From: VAZQ01 sp035263865
GTDB lineage: Bacteria; Pseudomonadota; Alphaproteobacteria; Rhizobiales; Xanthobacteraceae
Length of the DNA stretch: 64,000 nucleotides
Reading direction: 5' to 3'
NCBI GenBank assembly: GCA_035263865.1
Contig: DATFQX010000216.1
Span: forward strand, 14,596 to 78,595
Shown: positions 1 through 8,164 of the stretch, one piece after another
Position numbering within the stretch: position 1 is the first letter of the stretch
Layout of the letters: every line of letters starts with the position of its first letter
Translations under genes and position numbers: made by a program
The notes under the pieces: model-generated
Told to the model about the DNA's origin: nothing
The model's input: the letters and a program-made list of their open reading frames with translations, nothing else
The model's database searches: none

Positions 1-1245
1 GGCCGCACGGATCACGACATAATGCTCGTGGAACGCTCTATCCATGGCGTCGAAGGCGCGTTTGCCAACCTCTCCCGGCCGTGACGCGATATCGATGCCG
101 GCGGTCAAGCCGACGCAGCGGATGTCGAGCACGTTGGGCAAACCCTTGAGCGACATCGCCGCCTCGGCCCAGATCGGCTCGAGCTTGCGCGCGCGCTCGA
201 AGGTGCCCTCCTCGCGGTAGAGGTCGAGCGTGGCGAGCCCCGCCGCGCACGCGAGCGGATGCGCCGAATAGGTATAGCCGTGAAACAGCTCGACCGCGTG
301 CATGGGCCCGCGCATGAAAGCGTCATAGATCCCCTTGCGCACGAGCACGCCGCCCATTGGCACGCTGCCTGAGGTGATGCCCTTGGCGAAGGTGATCATG
401 TCGGGATTGACGCCGTAGCGTTCGGCGGCAAACGCGTGGCCGAGCCGGCCGAAGGCGGTGATGACCTCGTCGAAGATGAGCAGGATGCCGTGCTTATCGC
501 AGATCGCGCGCAGCCGCGGCAGATAACCCTTCGGCGCCGGTAGCACGCCGGTCGAGCCTGCCATCGGCTCGACGATCACGGCGGCGATCGTCGAGGCGTC
601 GTGCAGCGTCACGATGCGCTCGAGCTCGTCGGCGAGATGCGCGCCCCAGTCCGGCTCGCCCTTGCTGAAGGCCTGGTGCTCGCGGTTGTAGGTGGTTGGC
701 AGATGGTCGACGCCGGCAAGCAGCGCACCGAAGAATTTGCGGTTATTGACCATGCCGCCGACCGAGGTGCCGCCGAAGCCGACGCCGTGATAGCCGCGTT
801 CGCGCCCGATCAGGCGGGTGCGCGCACCCTCGCCGCGGACATTGTGATATGCGAGGGCGATCTTGAGTGCGGTGTCGACCGCCTCCGAGCCCGAATTGCA
901 GAAGAACACGTGATCGAGCTCGCCGGGGGCGAGCGCGGCGACGCGGCTCGCGAGCTCGAACGCCTTGGGATGGGAGAATTGGAAAGCGGGCGCGTAATCG
1001 AGCGCCGCCGCCTCGGCGCGGATCGCCGCCACGATCGGATCGCGATTGTGCCCGGCATTGGTGCACCACATGCCGGCGGTGCCGTCGAGCACGGCGCGGC
1101 CCTCCGGCGTGTAGTAGTGCATGTCCTTGGCGCGCGAGATCAGGCGCGGCGCCGCCTTGAACGCCCGGTTCGCGGTGAACGGAAGCCAAAAGGCCTCGAG
1201 GTCATTGGGGACGGCGGTTGCTCGCTGTGCTGCTTCCGATGGCAT
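1..1245 (-). CDS. Class III (omega-amino acid:pyruvate type) aminotransferase, C-terminus cut by window edge
   Basis: Pyridoxal-phosphate transaminase, most like beta-alanine/omega-amino acid:pyruvate aminotransferases. Translating the minus strand gives 415 codons from ATG at 1245 to base 1 with no stop, so only the last few dozen residues are missing (the family is about 440-450 long). LPFTANRAFK (about 21-30) matches the N-terminal block of omega-transaminases. NSGSEAVDTA (117-126) is the cofactor-phosphate region, FDEVITAFGR (258-267) carries the Asp that pairs with the pyridine nitrogen, and TFAKG (285-289) carries the Schiff-base Lys288. It is divergent from hisS, 130 bp away. The family is clear; the amino donor cannot be read from sequence. 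Confidence 0.9.
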   Translation of the reverse strand, partial: MPSEAAQRATAVPNDLEAFWLPFTANRAFKAAPRLISRAKDMHYYTPEGRAVLDGTAGMWCTNAGHNRDPIVAAIRAEAAALDYAPAFQFSHPKAFELASRVAALAPGELDHVFFCNSGSEAVDTALKIALAYHNVRGEGARTRLIGRERGYHGVGFGGTSVGGMVNNRKFFGALLAGVDHLPTTYNREHQAFSKGEPDWGAHLADELERIVTLHDASTIAAVIVEPMAGSTGVLPAPKGYLPRLRAICDKHGILLIFDEVITAFGRLGHAFAAERYGVNPDMITFAKGITSGSVPMGGVLVRKGIYDAFMRGPMHAVELFHGYTYSAHPLACAAGLATLDLYREEGTFERARKLEPIWAEAAMSLKGLPNVLDIRCVGLTAGIDIASRPGEVGKRAFDAMDRAFHEHYVVIRAA

Positions 1246-1375
1246 GGCGCGGTCTCCGTTTTCTTGCGCTTACTCGACGCTGCGCGCGAAGGCGTTTCCT
1301 TGGATCGCAGCCCCGTCCCTTGCCGCTGCGCGAGGTGGCTGCTACCACGCGCTGACCCGGCAATGAAGGATAATA

Positions 1376-2896
1376 ATGGCCGACAAACCCGATAAAACCA
1401 ACAAGCTCAAGGCGCGCCTGCCGCGCGGATTCGCCGATCGCGGCGGCGCCGAAATCGCGGCGACGCGGCGCATGCTCGACAAGATCCGCGCCGTCTACGA
1501 GCGCTACGGCTTCGAGCCCTTGGAGACGCCGGCCATCGAATATACCGATGTGCTGGGAAAATTTCTCCCCGACCAGGATCGGCCCAACGAGGGCGTGTTC
1601 TCTTTCCAGGACGACGACGAGCAGTGGCTGTCGCTGCGCTATGACTTGACCGCGCCGCTCGCGCGCTACGTGGCGGAGAATTTCGAGTCGCTTCCCAAGC
1701 CCTATCGCAGCTATCGCGAGGGCTGGGTGTTTCGCAACGAGAAGCCCGGGCCGGGACGCTTTCGCCAATTCATGCAGTTCGACGCTGACACCGTTGGCTC
1801 CGCTTCGATGGCCGCCGACGCCGAGATGTGTATGATGGCCGCCGATACCATGGAGGCGCTGGGCATTCCACGCGGCAGTTACGTGGTGAAGGTGAACAAC
1901 CGCAAAGTGCTCGATGGCTTGCGCGAGTCGATTAGCGGCTCTCGTCCCCTCAGCGACTCTCAATGGCTCACAACCCTTCGAGCGATGGACAAATACGATC
2001 GCCTTGGGGAATCCGGCGTGCGCCAGTTACTCGGCGCGGGTCGACGAGATGAGTCCGGCGACTTTACTCGAGGTGCGGAACTGAACGACACGTCAATCCA
2101 AACAATTATGAGCGTATTTGAGCCTGTGACGGACGTAGCTGAAAAAATTGCGCAGATTGATATTCGACTGCGAGACAGCAAGGTTGGACAACGAGGCCGA
2201 ACAGAATTGGAAGCGATCTCGTCACTAGTCGCAGATTGCGGATTCAACGACGGCCGTATCGTGATCGATCCGTCCGTTGTCCGTGGCCTCGAGTATTACA
2301 CAGGCCCGGTTTATGAAGTTGAACTGACCTTCGAGATCAAAGATGACGATGGCCGCCGCGTCCGCTTCGGCTCCGTCGGCGGCGGCGGGCGCTATGACGG
2401 ACTAATCGAGCGCTTTCGCGGCGAACCAGTGCCGGCAACCGGTTTCTCGATCGGCGTTTCCCGCCTGACGGCAGCGCTGCAGCATCTCGGCAAGGTCGAA
2501 AGCAAACCCGAGCCCGGGCCGGTGGTGGTCACGGTGTTTGATAAGGAACGCATTGCTGACTATCAGCGGATGGTCACGAAACTTCGCGACGCCGAATACG
2601 CACCGGGGCAAAAAATTCGCGCCGAACTTTATCTGGGTGAGGGCAGGTTCGCGGCGCAGATGAAATACGCGGACAAACGCGGTAGTCCCTGCGTGGTGAT
2701 CCAGGGCGGCGACGAAAAGGCAAAGGGCGAAATCCAAGTCAAAGATCTCATCCTCGGCGCCGAGATCGCGGGAATGAGTAAAGACCGCGAAGATTACCTC
2801 AAGAAGCAGGGGCAGGCGCAGTTCGCGGTCGCCGAGGACAAGCTCGTCGATGCCGTGCGCGAGGTGCTCGCCCGGCACAATGTGAATTGGAGCTGA
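1376..2896 (+). CDS. hisS: Histidyl-tRNA synthetase
   Basis: Cytosolic class II aminoacyl-tRNA synthetase that charges tRNA-His, 506 residues, normal for the alphaproteobacterial form. Visible blocks are RYDLTAPLAR (88-97), motif 2 with the ATP-binding Arg in WVFRNEKPGPGRFRQF (117-132), the histidine-specific RGLEYYTG (about 303-310) and the glycine-rich motif 3 SVGGGGRYDGL (about 331-341), followed by a C-terminal anticodon-binding domain. The ATG at 1376 puts the basic N-terminus in the family's usual place. The stretch coding residues about 185-305 is visibly poorer in GC and uses codons such as CGA, CAA, ATT and ACA that are rare in the flanks, which suggests local recombination (see findings). 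It is convergent with the small exported protein at 2942. Confidence 0.97.
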   Translation: MADKPDKTNKLKARLPRGFADRGGAEIAATRRMLDKIRAVYERYGFEPLETPAIEYTDVLGKFLPDQDRPNEGVFSFQDDDEQWLSLRYDLTAPLARYVAENFESLPKPYRSYREGWVFRNEKPGPGRFRQFMQFDADTVGSASMAADAEMCMMAADTMEALGIPRGSYVVKVNNRKVLDGLRESISGSRPLSDSQWLTTLRAMDKYDRLGESGVRQLLGAGRRDESGDFTRGAELNDTSIQTIMSVFEPVTDVAEKIAQIDIRLRDSKVGQRGRTELEAISSLVADCGFNDGRIVIDPSVVRGLEYYTGPVYEVELTFEIKDDDGRRVRFGSVGGGGRYDGLIERFRGEPVPATGFSIGVSRLTAALQHLGKVESKPEPGPVVVTVFDKERIADYQRMVTKLRDAEYAPGQKIRAELYLGEGRFAAQMKYADKRGSPCVVIQGGDEKAKGEIQVKDLILGAEIAGMSKDREDYLKKQGQAQFAVAEDKLVDAVREVLARHNVNWS

Positions 2897-2941
2897 CGGT
2901 TGACGCAATCCCGCTATCAACCGTGCGGGGTCAGCGACCGA

Positions 2942-3271
2942 TCACTTCGTGATGATCAGCGGGAGCGGGCGCGGATAGTAGCAGGTGTAGCGCGTCGCCA
3001 CCGCCGGCAGCGCGTACGGGTTGATGTACGGCGACCACAGGCAGCTGAAGCCGATGAAATCCCCGTATCGCCGGTGCACGCTGGTGATGCGGTGATATTT
3101 GTCCCACCGCGCGCAGTAGGCGGCGGCGACCTGTTGCGCGATCGCCTCGTTCTCGCACGACCAGGGAATGATGCCCCCGGTGTCGTTGGCGTGATAGATG
3201 TAAATCTCCGCGCGGGCGGCAGCGCCCAGCAGCAGAACGCCGATCAGGGACAAGAACGCCCTGCGCAACAT
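2942..3271 (-). CDS. Small exported protein of unknown function
   Basis: A 109-residue protein starting MLRRAFLSLIGVLLLGAAARAE, with a basic tip, a hydrophobic core and an AxA cleavage site, so a Sec signal peptide is clear. The ATG at 3271 is chosen because a GGGGAGG Shine-Dalgarno lies about 7 bases upstream; an ATG 21 bases earlier has no such support. The mature part is rich in Tyr and aromatic residues and has four Cys residues (in SCENE, YCARW, FSCLW and YTCYY), enough for two periplasmic disulfides. I do not recognise a domain. It stands alone, convergent with hisS and divergent from another Cys-containing exported protein at 3468, which has a similar size and a similar WD-K-Y pattern. 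Confidence 0.7.
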   Translation of the reverse strand: MLRRAFLSLIGVLLLGAAARAEIYIYHANDTGGIIPWSCENEAIAQQVAAAYCARWDKYHRITSVHRRYGDFIGFSCLWSPYINPYALPAVATRYTCYYPRPLPLIITK

Positions 3272-3467
3272 TCGCGCCTCCCCTTTCGGCAAAGCTTAGT
3301 CACGGCAAGCGGCGCTGCAAAGGCGGCAGGCCGAGGAAACCGCCAAAGCGTGGCCACAAAGCCACAGTCGCTGCTTTCTTGGATCGCGAGCAGGCCGATA
3401 CCTTGATTTCGCCGCCGTTGGCGGATCACCGTCCATGTCTCGCGATTGCTGTGGGAGAGCTCGATCC

Positions 3468-3923
3468 ATGTTGGCCCGTGCGCGGATGCTCGCTTTCGCG
3501 TTTGCCGCGGCGCTGGCGCTGCCGGTGGCGCCAGCGGGCGCTTCCAATTGGTTCGAGATGAACTTCTATATGTCCGGCCCGGAATACCAGGGCAAGCTGC
3601 CGCCCTGCGACTACCGCGACGCGCTGGTGCGGATCGCTTCGCGCTTCAACCAGAAGGAAAACATGTACTGGGCGACCGATCTGCGCATCCTCAATTTCGA
3701 GCACATCCGCGAGACCTCGTTCCGGCCGTGGGCCGCGCAGACCATTCCACGCCGCTACTGCAGCGGCATCGTCGAGATCTCCGATGGCCGCAGATACGCC
3801 ATCCATTATTCCATCGCCGAGGACGCCGGCATGATCGGCGCGAGCTGGGGCATCGAGTGGTGCATCGTCGGGCTCGATCGCAATTGGGCTTACAATCCCG
3901 GTTGCAAGATGGCGCGCCCGTAA
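3468..3923 (+). CDS. Exported protein of unknown function
   Basis: A 151-residue protein with an N-terminal signal peptide (MLARARMLAFAFAAALALPV, then cleavage near APAGAS). The ATG at 3468 is preferred to 3435 because GGGAGAG precedes it at normal spacing and the signal peptide then starts at residue 1. The mature region holds Cys residues in PPCDYRD, RRYCSG, EWCIVG and NPGCKM and is rich in Trp and Tyr. It resembles Rhizobiales-specific periplasmic proteins of unknown role; I do not recognise a catalytic motif. The GC-rich reading frames that overlap it on the other strand have no signal or start of comparable quality. Confidence 0.75.
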   Translation: MLARARMLAFAFAAALALPVAPAGASNWFEMNFYMSGPEYQGKLPPCDYRDALVRIASRFNQKENMYWATDLRILNFEHIRETSFRPWAAQTIPRRYCSGIVEISDGRRYAIHYSIAEDAGMIGASWGIEWCIVGLDRNWAYNPGCKMARP

Positions 3924-4250
3924 GCCGGCTGGATGAGGTCTTATTCCTTGCTTTTCATCGTCGGGCTGAACTTGCTGCTGCTGGTGAGCGACGGCTTGCG
4001 CATCTGCGGTCGTGGGCGGCGCGATGGGCCCAAATTCGGAGCCCTGCTCTTGTTCGTCCGCCAAACGCTGCCAAACTTGCGCCGTCGCAACCAAGCTTGC
4101 CCCGGCATCTAAAGTCGAGTTTGGACAAAGGAGGTTGCTGTGGGACAATGCTGCCGCCGCGATCCCGCTCCATTTCCGTTTTGTTCTTGAAATGTTCCAT
4201 CGTGTGGTATTCTTGCGCATTGTCCCACGGGTTTGACGGGAGTGTTCTGC
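3924..4250. other. Gene-free interval between two exported-protein genes
   Basis: 327 bases without a convincing gene. Open frames cross it on both strands, but none has a ribosome-binding site, signal peptide or recognisable motif. The last 120 bases are less GC-rich than the flanks and probably carry the promoter of the RNase T2 gene; no consensus -35/-10 pair could be fixed with confidence. Confidence 0.5.
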
Positions 4251-4946
4251 ATGGCTGGCAATGTCAGTCACGTGGGGCTCGCCGCAGTCGCGGTGTGGCT
4301 CACAGTCGGGATGGGTATCGCCGCGGCGCAGGATCGGCGCCAGAACGAACCCGGTCAGTTCGATTACTACGTGCTTTCGCTCTCTTGGTCGCCATCGTTC
4401 TGCGAAGTCTCAGGCGAACGCGGCACACCACCGCAGCAGCAATGCGGCGCGCGGGCCTACTCGTTCGTGGTGCACGGGCTTTGGCCTCAATACGAGAAGG
4501 GATTCCCGGAGTTCTGCCAGCAGCCGGCGCCGCGACTCGACCGCAATATCATCTCTTCGATGCTCGATCTGATGCCGGCGCCGCGCCTAATCTTCAATGA
4601 ATGGGACCGGCACGGCACCTGCTCGGGGCTTTCCCCCAACGCCTATTTCGAAACCGTGCGCAAGGCCCGCGCGCTGGTGAAGATTCCCGAGGCCTATATC
4701 GCGCCGAGCACGCCGCTCACGGTCACGCCGGACGAGGTGGAGGAGGCCTTCGTGAAGGCCAATCCCGGCCTCGCGCGTGACGGCATGGCGGTGGCTTGCG
4801 ACAGCCGTCGCTTGGGCGAGGTGCGAATTTGCCTCGGCAAGGATCTGCGCTTCCGATCCTGCCCCGAGATCGATGCGCGCGCCTGTCGCCGCGAGCAGGT
4901 GGTCATGCCGGCGGTGCGCGGGGCAAACGCTGCGCAGGTGCGCTAG
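4251..4946 (+). CDS. Ribonuclease T2 family protein, secreted
   Basis: An endoribonuclease of the T2 family that cleaves single-stranded RNA through a 2',3'-cyclic phosphate, here exported (signal peptide over about residues 1-27, cleavage after AAA). Both conserved active-site segments are present: CAS I FVVHGLWPQ with its catalytic His, and CAS II NEWDRHGTCSG with Glu, His and the Cys that forms the core disulfide. The ATG at 4251 is used; a TTG 18 bases upstream is possible but weaker, and GGGAG lies before the ATG. It appears monocistronic and likely works in the periplasm or outside the cell to scavenge RNA. Confidence 0.9.
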   Translation: MAGNVSHVGLAAVAVWLTVGMGIAAAQDRRQNEPGQFDYYVLSLSWSPSFCEVSGERGTPPQQQCGARAYSFVVHGLWPQYEKGFPEFCQQPAPRLDRNIISSMLDLMPAPRLIFNEWDRHGTCSGLSPNAYFETVRKARALVKIPEAYIAPSTPLTVTPDEVEEAFVKANPGLARDGMAVACDSRRLGEVRICLGKDLRFRSCPEIDARACRREQVVMPAVRGANAAQVR

Positions 4947-5127
4947 GAAACGATTGCGCCCATCGCGGGTGCGGCGTATCCCGACTGTTGCCCTTTGGCG
5001 CGGTCCTGGATCAGCGGCGCACCGCGAGGTTTTTCACTCGCGCTGCCGCTCTTGCGAACGAGAGCTTGATCTCGCCGTTGGCCGCTCCCGCGGCACGATC
5101 TCGCACGGCTTTACAGACTTGCGCGCT

Positions 5128-5976
5128 ATGAACTATCGGCACGCCTTTCACGCCGGAAATTTCGCGGACGTGCTCAAACACGCGGTGCTCTCGCGCATCC
5201 TCGTGCATCTGCGCCGCAAGTCGGCGCCGTTCCGCGTCATCGATATTCATGCCGGTGCTGGGCGCTACGACCTCACCGCCGCGGAGGCGCAGCGCAGCGG
5301 CGAATGGCGCGATGGCATCGCCCGCCTCGCGGCTGCGTCGCTACCAGCGCCCGCTCGTGCACTCCTTGCGCCCTATCTCGATGCGGTCACTGCCTGCAAT
5401 CCTGCCCGCCGGCTGACCGTCTATCCCGGTTCGCCGGCGCTCGCGCGGGCCTTCCTGCGCGCGCTAGATCCGCTTATCGCCTGCGAGCTCGAGCCGAGCG
5501 CCGCGGCGGGACTTGCTCGGCATCTCGCAGGAGACCGGCGCAGCAAGGCGCTGACCATCGACGGCTGGACCGCGCTCAACGCTTACGTGCCCCCGAAGGA
5601 GCGGCGCCGCCTGGTGCTCATCGATCCGGCCTATGAAGATGCTGCCGATTTCGCGCGACTTCCAGCAACGCTCGCGGCCGCGCACCGCAAATGGGCGAGC
5701 GGCACTTATCTCCTCTGGTACCCAATCAAGGACCGCACCGCGCCCGATGCGTTGGCGCGGCGCCTGCGCAATAGTGAAATCTCTAAAATTTTGCGCGCCG
5801 AACTCAGCGTCACCGCGCGCGAGCCAAGCCGGCTCTCCGCATGCGGCCTCATCGCGATCAACCCGCCGTGGACGCTCGCTGATGAGCTTGCGGTCCTGCT
5901 GCCGGAGCTTGCCACTGTCCTCTCCGCGGCGGGCGGCGGCGCCCATCGCCTCGACTGGCTCGCCGGCGAAAGGTAG
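5128..5976 (+). CDS. rlmJ: 23S rRNA (adenine(2030)-N6)-methyltransferase RlmJ
   Basis: A SAM-dependent methyltransferase that makes m6A2030 in 23S rRNA, 282 residues as usual. The diagnostic N-terminus MNYRHAFHAGNFADVLKH is complete and fixes the ATG at 5128; the longer open frame from 4777 is not used. VIDIHAGAGRYDL is the SAM-binding motif I and LVLIDPAYE is the catalytic motif IV (DPPY-like, here DPAY). LLWYPIKD and INPPWTL are also typical of the family. About 180 bp separate it from the RNase T2 gene, so it is probably transcribed alone. Confidence 0.95.
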   Translation: MNYRHAFHAGNFADVLKHAVLSRILVHLRRKSAPFRVIDIHAGAGRYDLTAAEAQRSGEWRDGIARLAAASLPAPARALLAPYLDAVTACNPARRLTVYPGSPALARAFLRALDPLIACELEPSAAAGLARHLAGDRRSKALTIDGWTALNAYVPPKERRRLVLIDPAYEDAADFARLPATLAAAHRKWASGTYLLWYPIKDRTAPDALARRLRNSEISKILRAELSVTAREPSRLSACGLIAINPPWTLADELAVLLPELATVLSAAGGGAHRLDWLAGER

Positions 5977-6166
5977 TTTCGCCACTTTTCCACAGCGTTC
6001 GATTGGCCTATTTTTATCGAGCTGGCTTTGACGTTCCGCCTCCTGTGGGGGCCGGCGGAGTAACGGAGGCCGTAAGGCCGCTGCTTTCCCCGTTTGTGAA
6101 TGTCCGGCCGAGCCGTCGCGCCGTTCTGGTCGGCGGCGGAGCAACCACGGGGAGAGGAGTTTCCCG

Positions 6167-6382
6167 ATGGCCATGGCAGGTACGGTCAAATTTTTCAACG
6201 CCGAGCGCGGCTACGGCTTCATCAAGCCCGACGACGGCGGCCGCGACGTGTTCGTGCACGTCACCGCGGTCGAGCGGGCCGGGCTCAAATCGTTGAGCGA
6301 GGGGCAGCGCCTCTCCTTCGACGTCGAGCCCGACAAGAAGGGCAAGGGCCCGAAAGCCGTCAACCTTGTCATCACCGGCTGA
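6167..6382 (+). CDS. Cold-shock domain protein (CspA family)
   Basis: A single cold-shock domain of 71 residues that binds single-stranded RNA or DNA. GTVKFFNAERGYGFI (about 5-19) is the RNP1 region and DVFVHVTAV (about 27-35) is RNP2; the aromatic residues that stack on bases are intact. The 5' region of about 190 bp (5977-6166) can fold, for example GGCC-GTAA-GGCC at about 6068-6079, and would fit the long structured leader of cold-shock mRNAs, though I could not fix a promoter. GGGGAGAGGAG precedes the ATG. GACCGG/CCGGTC arms (6381-6400) follow the stop without a T-run. Confidence 0.95.
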   Translation: MAMAGTVKFFNAERGYGFIKPDDGGRDVFVHVTAVERAGLKSLSEGQRLSFDVEPDKKGKGPKAVNLVITG

Positions 6383-6479
6383 CCGGCGAAACAACCGGTC
6401 ATGCTTCAGCGCCAGCAGCGCAAGCCGCCATCCGCGCATCGTTAACTTGTCAGCGATGTCCCAATCGTTGGTGTGACCC

Positions 6480-7088
6480 GTGTTGAAGTTGCGCAGCTCT
6501 CCGACTTCGCCGTTCGTCCGGAAAATACGGATCGCCGCGAGCGTGCTTGGCCTCGAGCGAGATATCGAGCTCGATCCCGCTGATACAATGAACGCGAGCG
6601 ACTCCGGGCGACAACAGAATCCGCTGGGAAAGATCCCCGCCCTCGTGCTCGAGGATGGCACGGTGCTGTTCGATTCGCGGGTGATCCTCGACTACCTCGA
6701 TCATCGCGCCGGCGGTGGCCGCATCGTGCCGAGGGATGCCGGCGCGCGGTTCGCGGCCTTGCGCCTGCAGGCGCTGGCCGACGGGGTGATGGACGCCTCC
6801 GTCCTGTTGGTCTACGAGGGCCGCTTCCGACCAGCCGAGCGGCACGAGCCCAGATGGCTCGATCATCAATCCGGTAAGGTCGCCCGCACGCTCGCCGCGC
6901 TCGAAGCCGCGCCGCCGGAGCAGTCGGCGCCGCCGGATGTGGGGCAGATCGCGTTCGCTTGCGCGCTCGGCTATCGCGATTTCCGTTTCGAAGGAACGTG
7001 GCGGCGCGATCATCCGCGCCTTGTCGCCTGGCTCGATCGCTTCGCCGCGCCCGTGCCGGCCTTCGCCGCGACCGCCCCGCCGACATAG
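6480..7088 (+). CDS. Glutathione S-transferase family protein
   Basis: A cytosolic GST of 202 residues. The N-terminal thioredoxin-fold domain begins LRSSPTSPFVRKIRI, with Ser at the usual catalytic position, and continues to GKIPALVLEDG and LFDSRVILDYLD, where cis-Pro and the Glu/Asp-Ser pair hold glutathione. A helical C-terminal domain ends near PRLVAWLDRF. The start is GTG at 6480 or TTG at 6483; no ATG is possible without losing the first strand. It is 97 bp after the cold-shock gene and ends against a hairpin terminator shared with the convergent porin gene. The substrate is unknown. Confidence 0.88.
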   Translation: MLKLRSSPTSPFVRKIRIAASVLGLERDIELDPADTMNASDSGRQQNPLGKIPALVLEDGTVLFDSRVILDYLDHRAGGGRIVPRDAGARFAALRLQALADGVMDASVLLVYEGRFRPAERHEPRWLDHQSGKVARTLAALEAAPPEQSAPPDVGQIAFACALGYRDFRFEGTWRRDHPRLVAWLDRFAAPVPAFAATAPPT

Positions 7089-7097
7089 CAAACGAAA

Positions 7098-7122
7098 AGC
7101 CCCGAGCCAGATGCTCGGGGCT
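7098..7122 (-). terminator. Intrinsic terminator of the porin gene
   Basis: Perfect 10-bp stem AGCCCCGAGC / GCTCGGGGCT with a 5-base loop. Read on the minus strand it is followed by TTTTCGTTT, the normal rho-independent layout, and it lies just after the porin stop codon. It may also stop plus-strand transcription from the glutathione transferase gene, although no T-run follows on that strand. Confidence 0.75.
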
Positions 7123-7148
7123 CCTTCAAGTTTGCGTGTAACTGCACG

Positions 7149-7802
7149 TCAGAATCGCACGTTCGCGCCCGCGCGAAAGATGCTCGTGGTGAACGATACG
7201 TTGCCGCCGGGCGCGAGCGCACAATTGAGTCCGCAATTGAAGGTGCCGAGATCGTCGTAGAGATACTCGGCCTTTAAGCTCACATTGCTGACCAAGCCGA
7301 CTTCGAGGCCGGCACCGACAGTCCAGCCGGCATTGGTGATGCTGCCACCCGGAAAGCCCGGCCGGGTGGCGTTGATGTCGCCGAACGCGAGGCCGCCGGT
7401 GAGGTAAGGCAGGGAGCGGTCGAAAGCATAACCCACCCGCCCGCGCGCAGTGGCAAGCCACTTGTTGCGGGTCTCGCAACCGGGTGCGCACAACACCGTC
7501 GTCGTCCCTTTGATGCCGGACCAGTCGATGTCGCCTTCGGCGCCAATGACGGCACCAGCAAACTGCCAGTTGTAACCGATGGTGCCGCCGATGAGGCCAC
7601 CCGAGAGGTCGAATGTATCTACGGCGTCCCACTGGGAGCGACCCCAGCCGCCGCCGCCGTTGATGCCGAGATAGAAGCCGGTCCCGGTAAAGATCGGATT
7701 GTAGGCCGGTCCTGGCTGGTAATACGGCGGCAGATCGGCGGCGGCCGCCGACCCTCCCACCAGCGTCAATAGACCTATGCACGCCATCACAACGCGGTTC
7801 AT
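7149..7802 (-). CDS. Outer-membrane beta-barrel protein (Omp25/31-type porin family)
   Basis: An outer-membrane protein of 217 residues like the Omp25/Omp31/RopB group of Rhizobiales. The signal peptide MNRVVMACIGLLTLVGGSAAAA is followed by DLPPYYQPGP, a hallmark of the family. Alternating amphipathic strands such as GFYLGINGGGGWG, GGTIGYNWQF and VSLKAEYLYDDLG make an eight-stranded barrel likely, and the chain ends in Phe as expected for BAM recognition. GGAGGGC about 5 bases before the ATG at 7802 fixes the start. Two Cys pairs (LCAPGCET and FNCGLNCAL) lie in predicted loops. Monocistronic, with its own terminator. Confidence 0.9.
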   Translation of the reverse strand: MNRVVMACIGLLTLVGGSAAAADLPPYYQPGPAYNPIFTGTGFYLGINGGGGWGRSQWDAVDTFDLSGGLIGGTIGYNWQFAGAVIGAEGDIDWSGIKGTTTVLCAPGCETRNKWLATARGRVGYAFDRSLPYLTGGLAFGDINATRPGFPGGSITNAGWTVGAGLEVGLVSNVSLKAEYLYDDLGTFNCGLNCALAPGGNVSFTTSIFRAGANVRF

Positions 7803-8164
7803 GATCTGCCCTCCAGTTGCAGCAGTTGGGCAAGACAGTAGTCCCACTCTTTTTTTCGTCTAGTGTAGGGAAGGCACACTCAAGTTTTCGGCAGAATTGA
7901 ATCGGATTACCCCGACTTATCAATACAGTAAGCAAATGCTTTGGAGCTCATTCAGATGGTAAAACAAATCTTAAAAACATTTATCAGATTGTCATCGAGC
8001 GACATGTCCTTAGGCCGTGCACATTGAACGTTCCGCCGGAAAAGGTCCTCCCGTCCACGTGTGCCTGTGGTCTTCTTGCGGCACGCGCGCGCAGAGCCGT
8101 TTTGCGCACGAGACGTCGTTCGCGCCGGGTGGCCTGCGCCGCGCCAAGACCTTACCTTCGAAGC
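7803..8164. other. Divergent intergenic region between porin and uvrC
   Basis: 362 bases upstream of two divergent genes. The part nearest the porin (about 7850-8010) is clearly AT-richer than the rest of the window, as expected for a strong outer-membrane protein promoter and leader, but no -35/-10 pair stands out enough to annotate. The uvrC side is GC-rich; an open frame there runs into uvrC but is too basic and lacks family similarity. Confidence 0.5.

Noticed and set aside
3426..4271. Long open frame (281 codons) on the minus strand over the exported-protein gene
   Set aside because: No ribosome-binding site, no family similarity, and it lies opposite a gene with a clear signal peptide; a product of high GC.
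3446..4600. Plus-strand open frame of 384 codons across two genes
   Set aside because: It runs out of frame through both the exported protein and the RNase T2, with Arg/Pro-rich composition typical of shadow frames.
6381..6400. Hairpin GACCGG/CCGGTC after the cold-shock gene as terminator
   Set aside because: 8-base loop, short stem and no T-run on either strand; kept only as a note.
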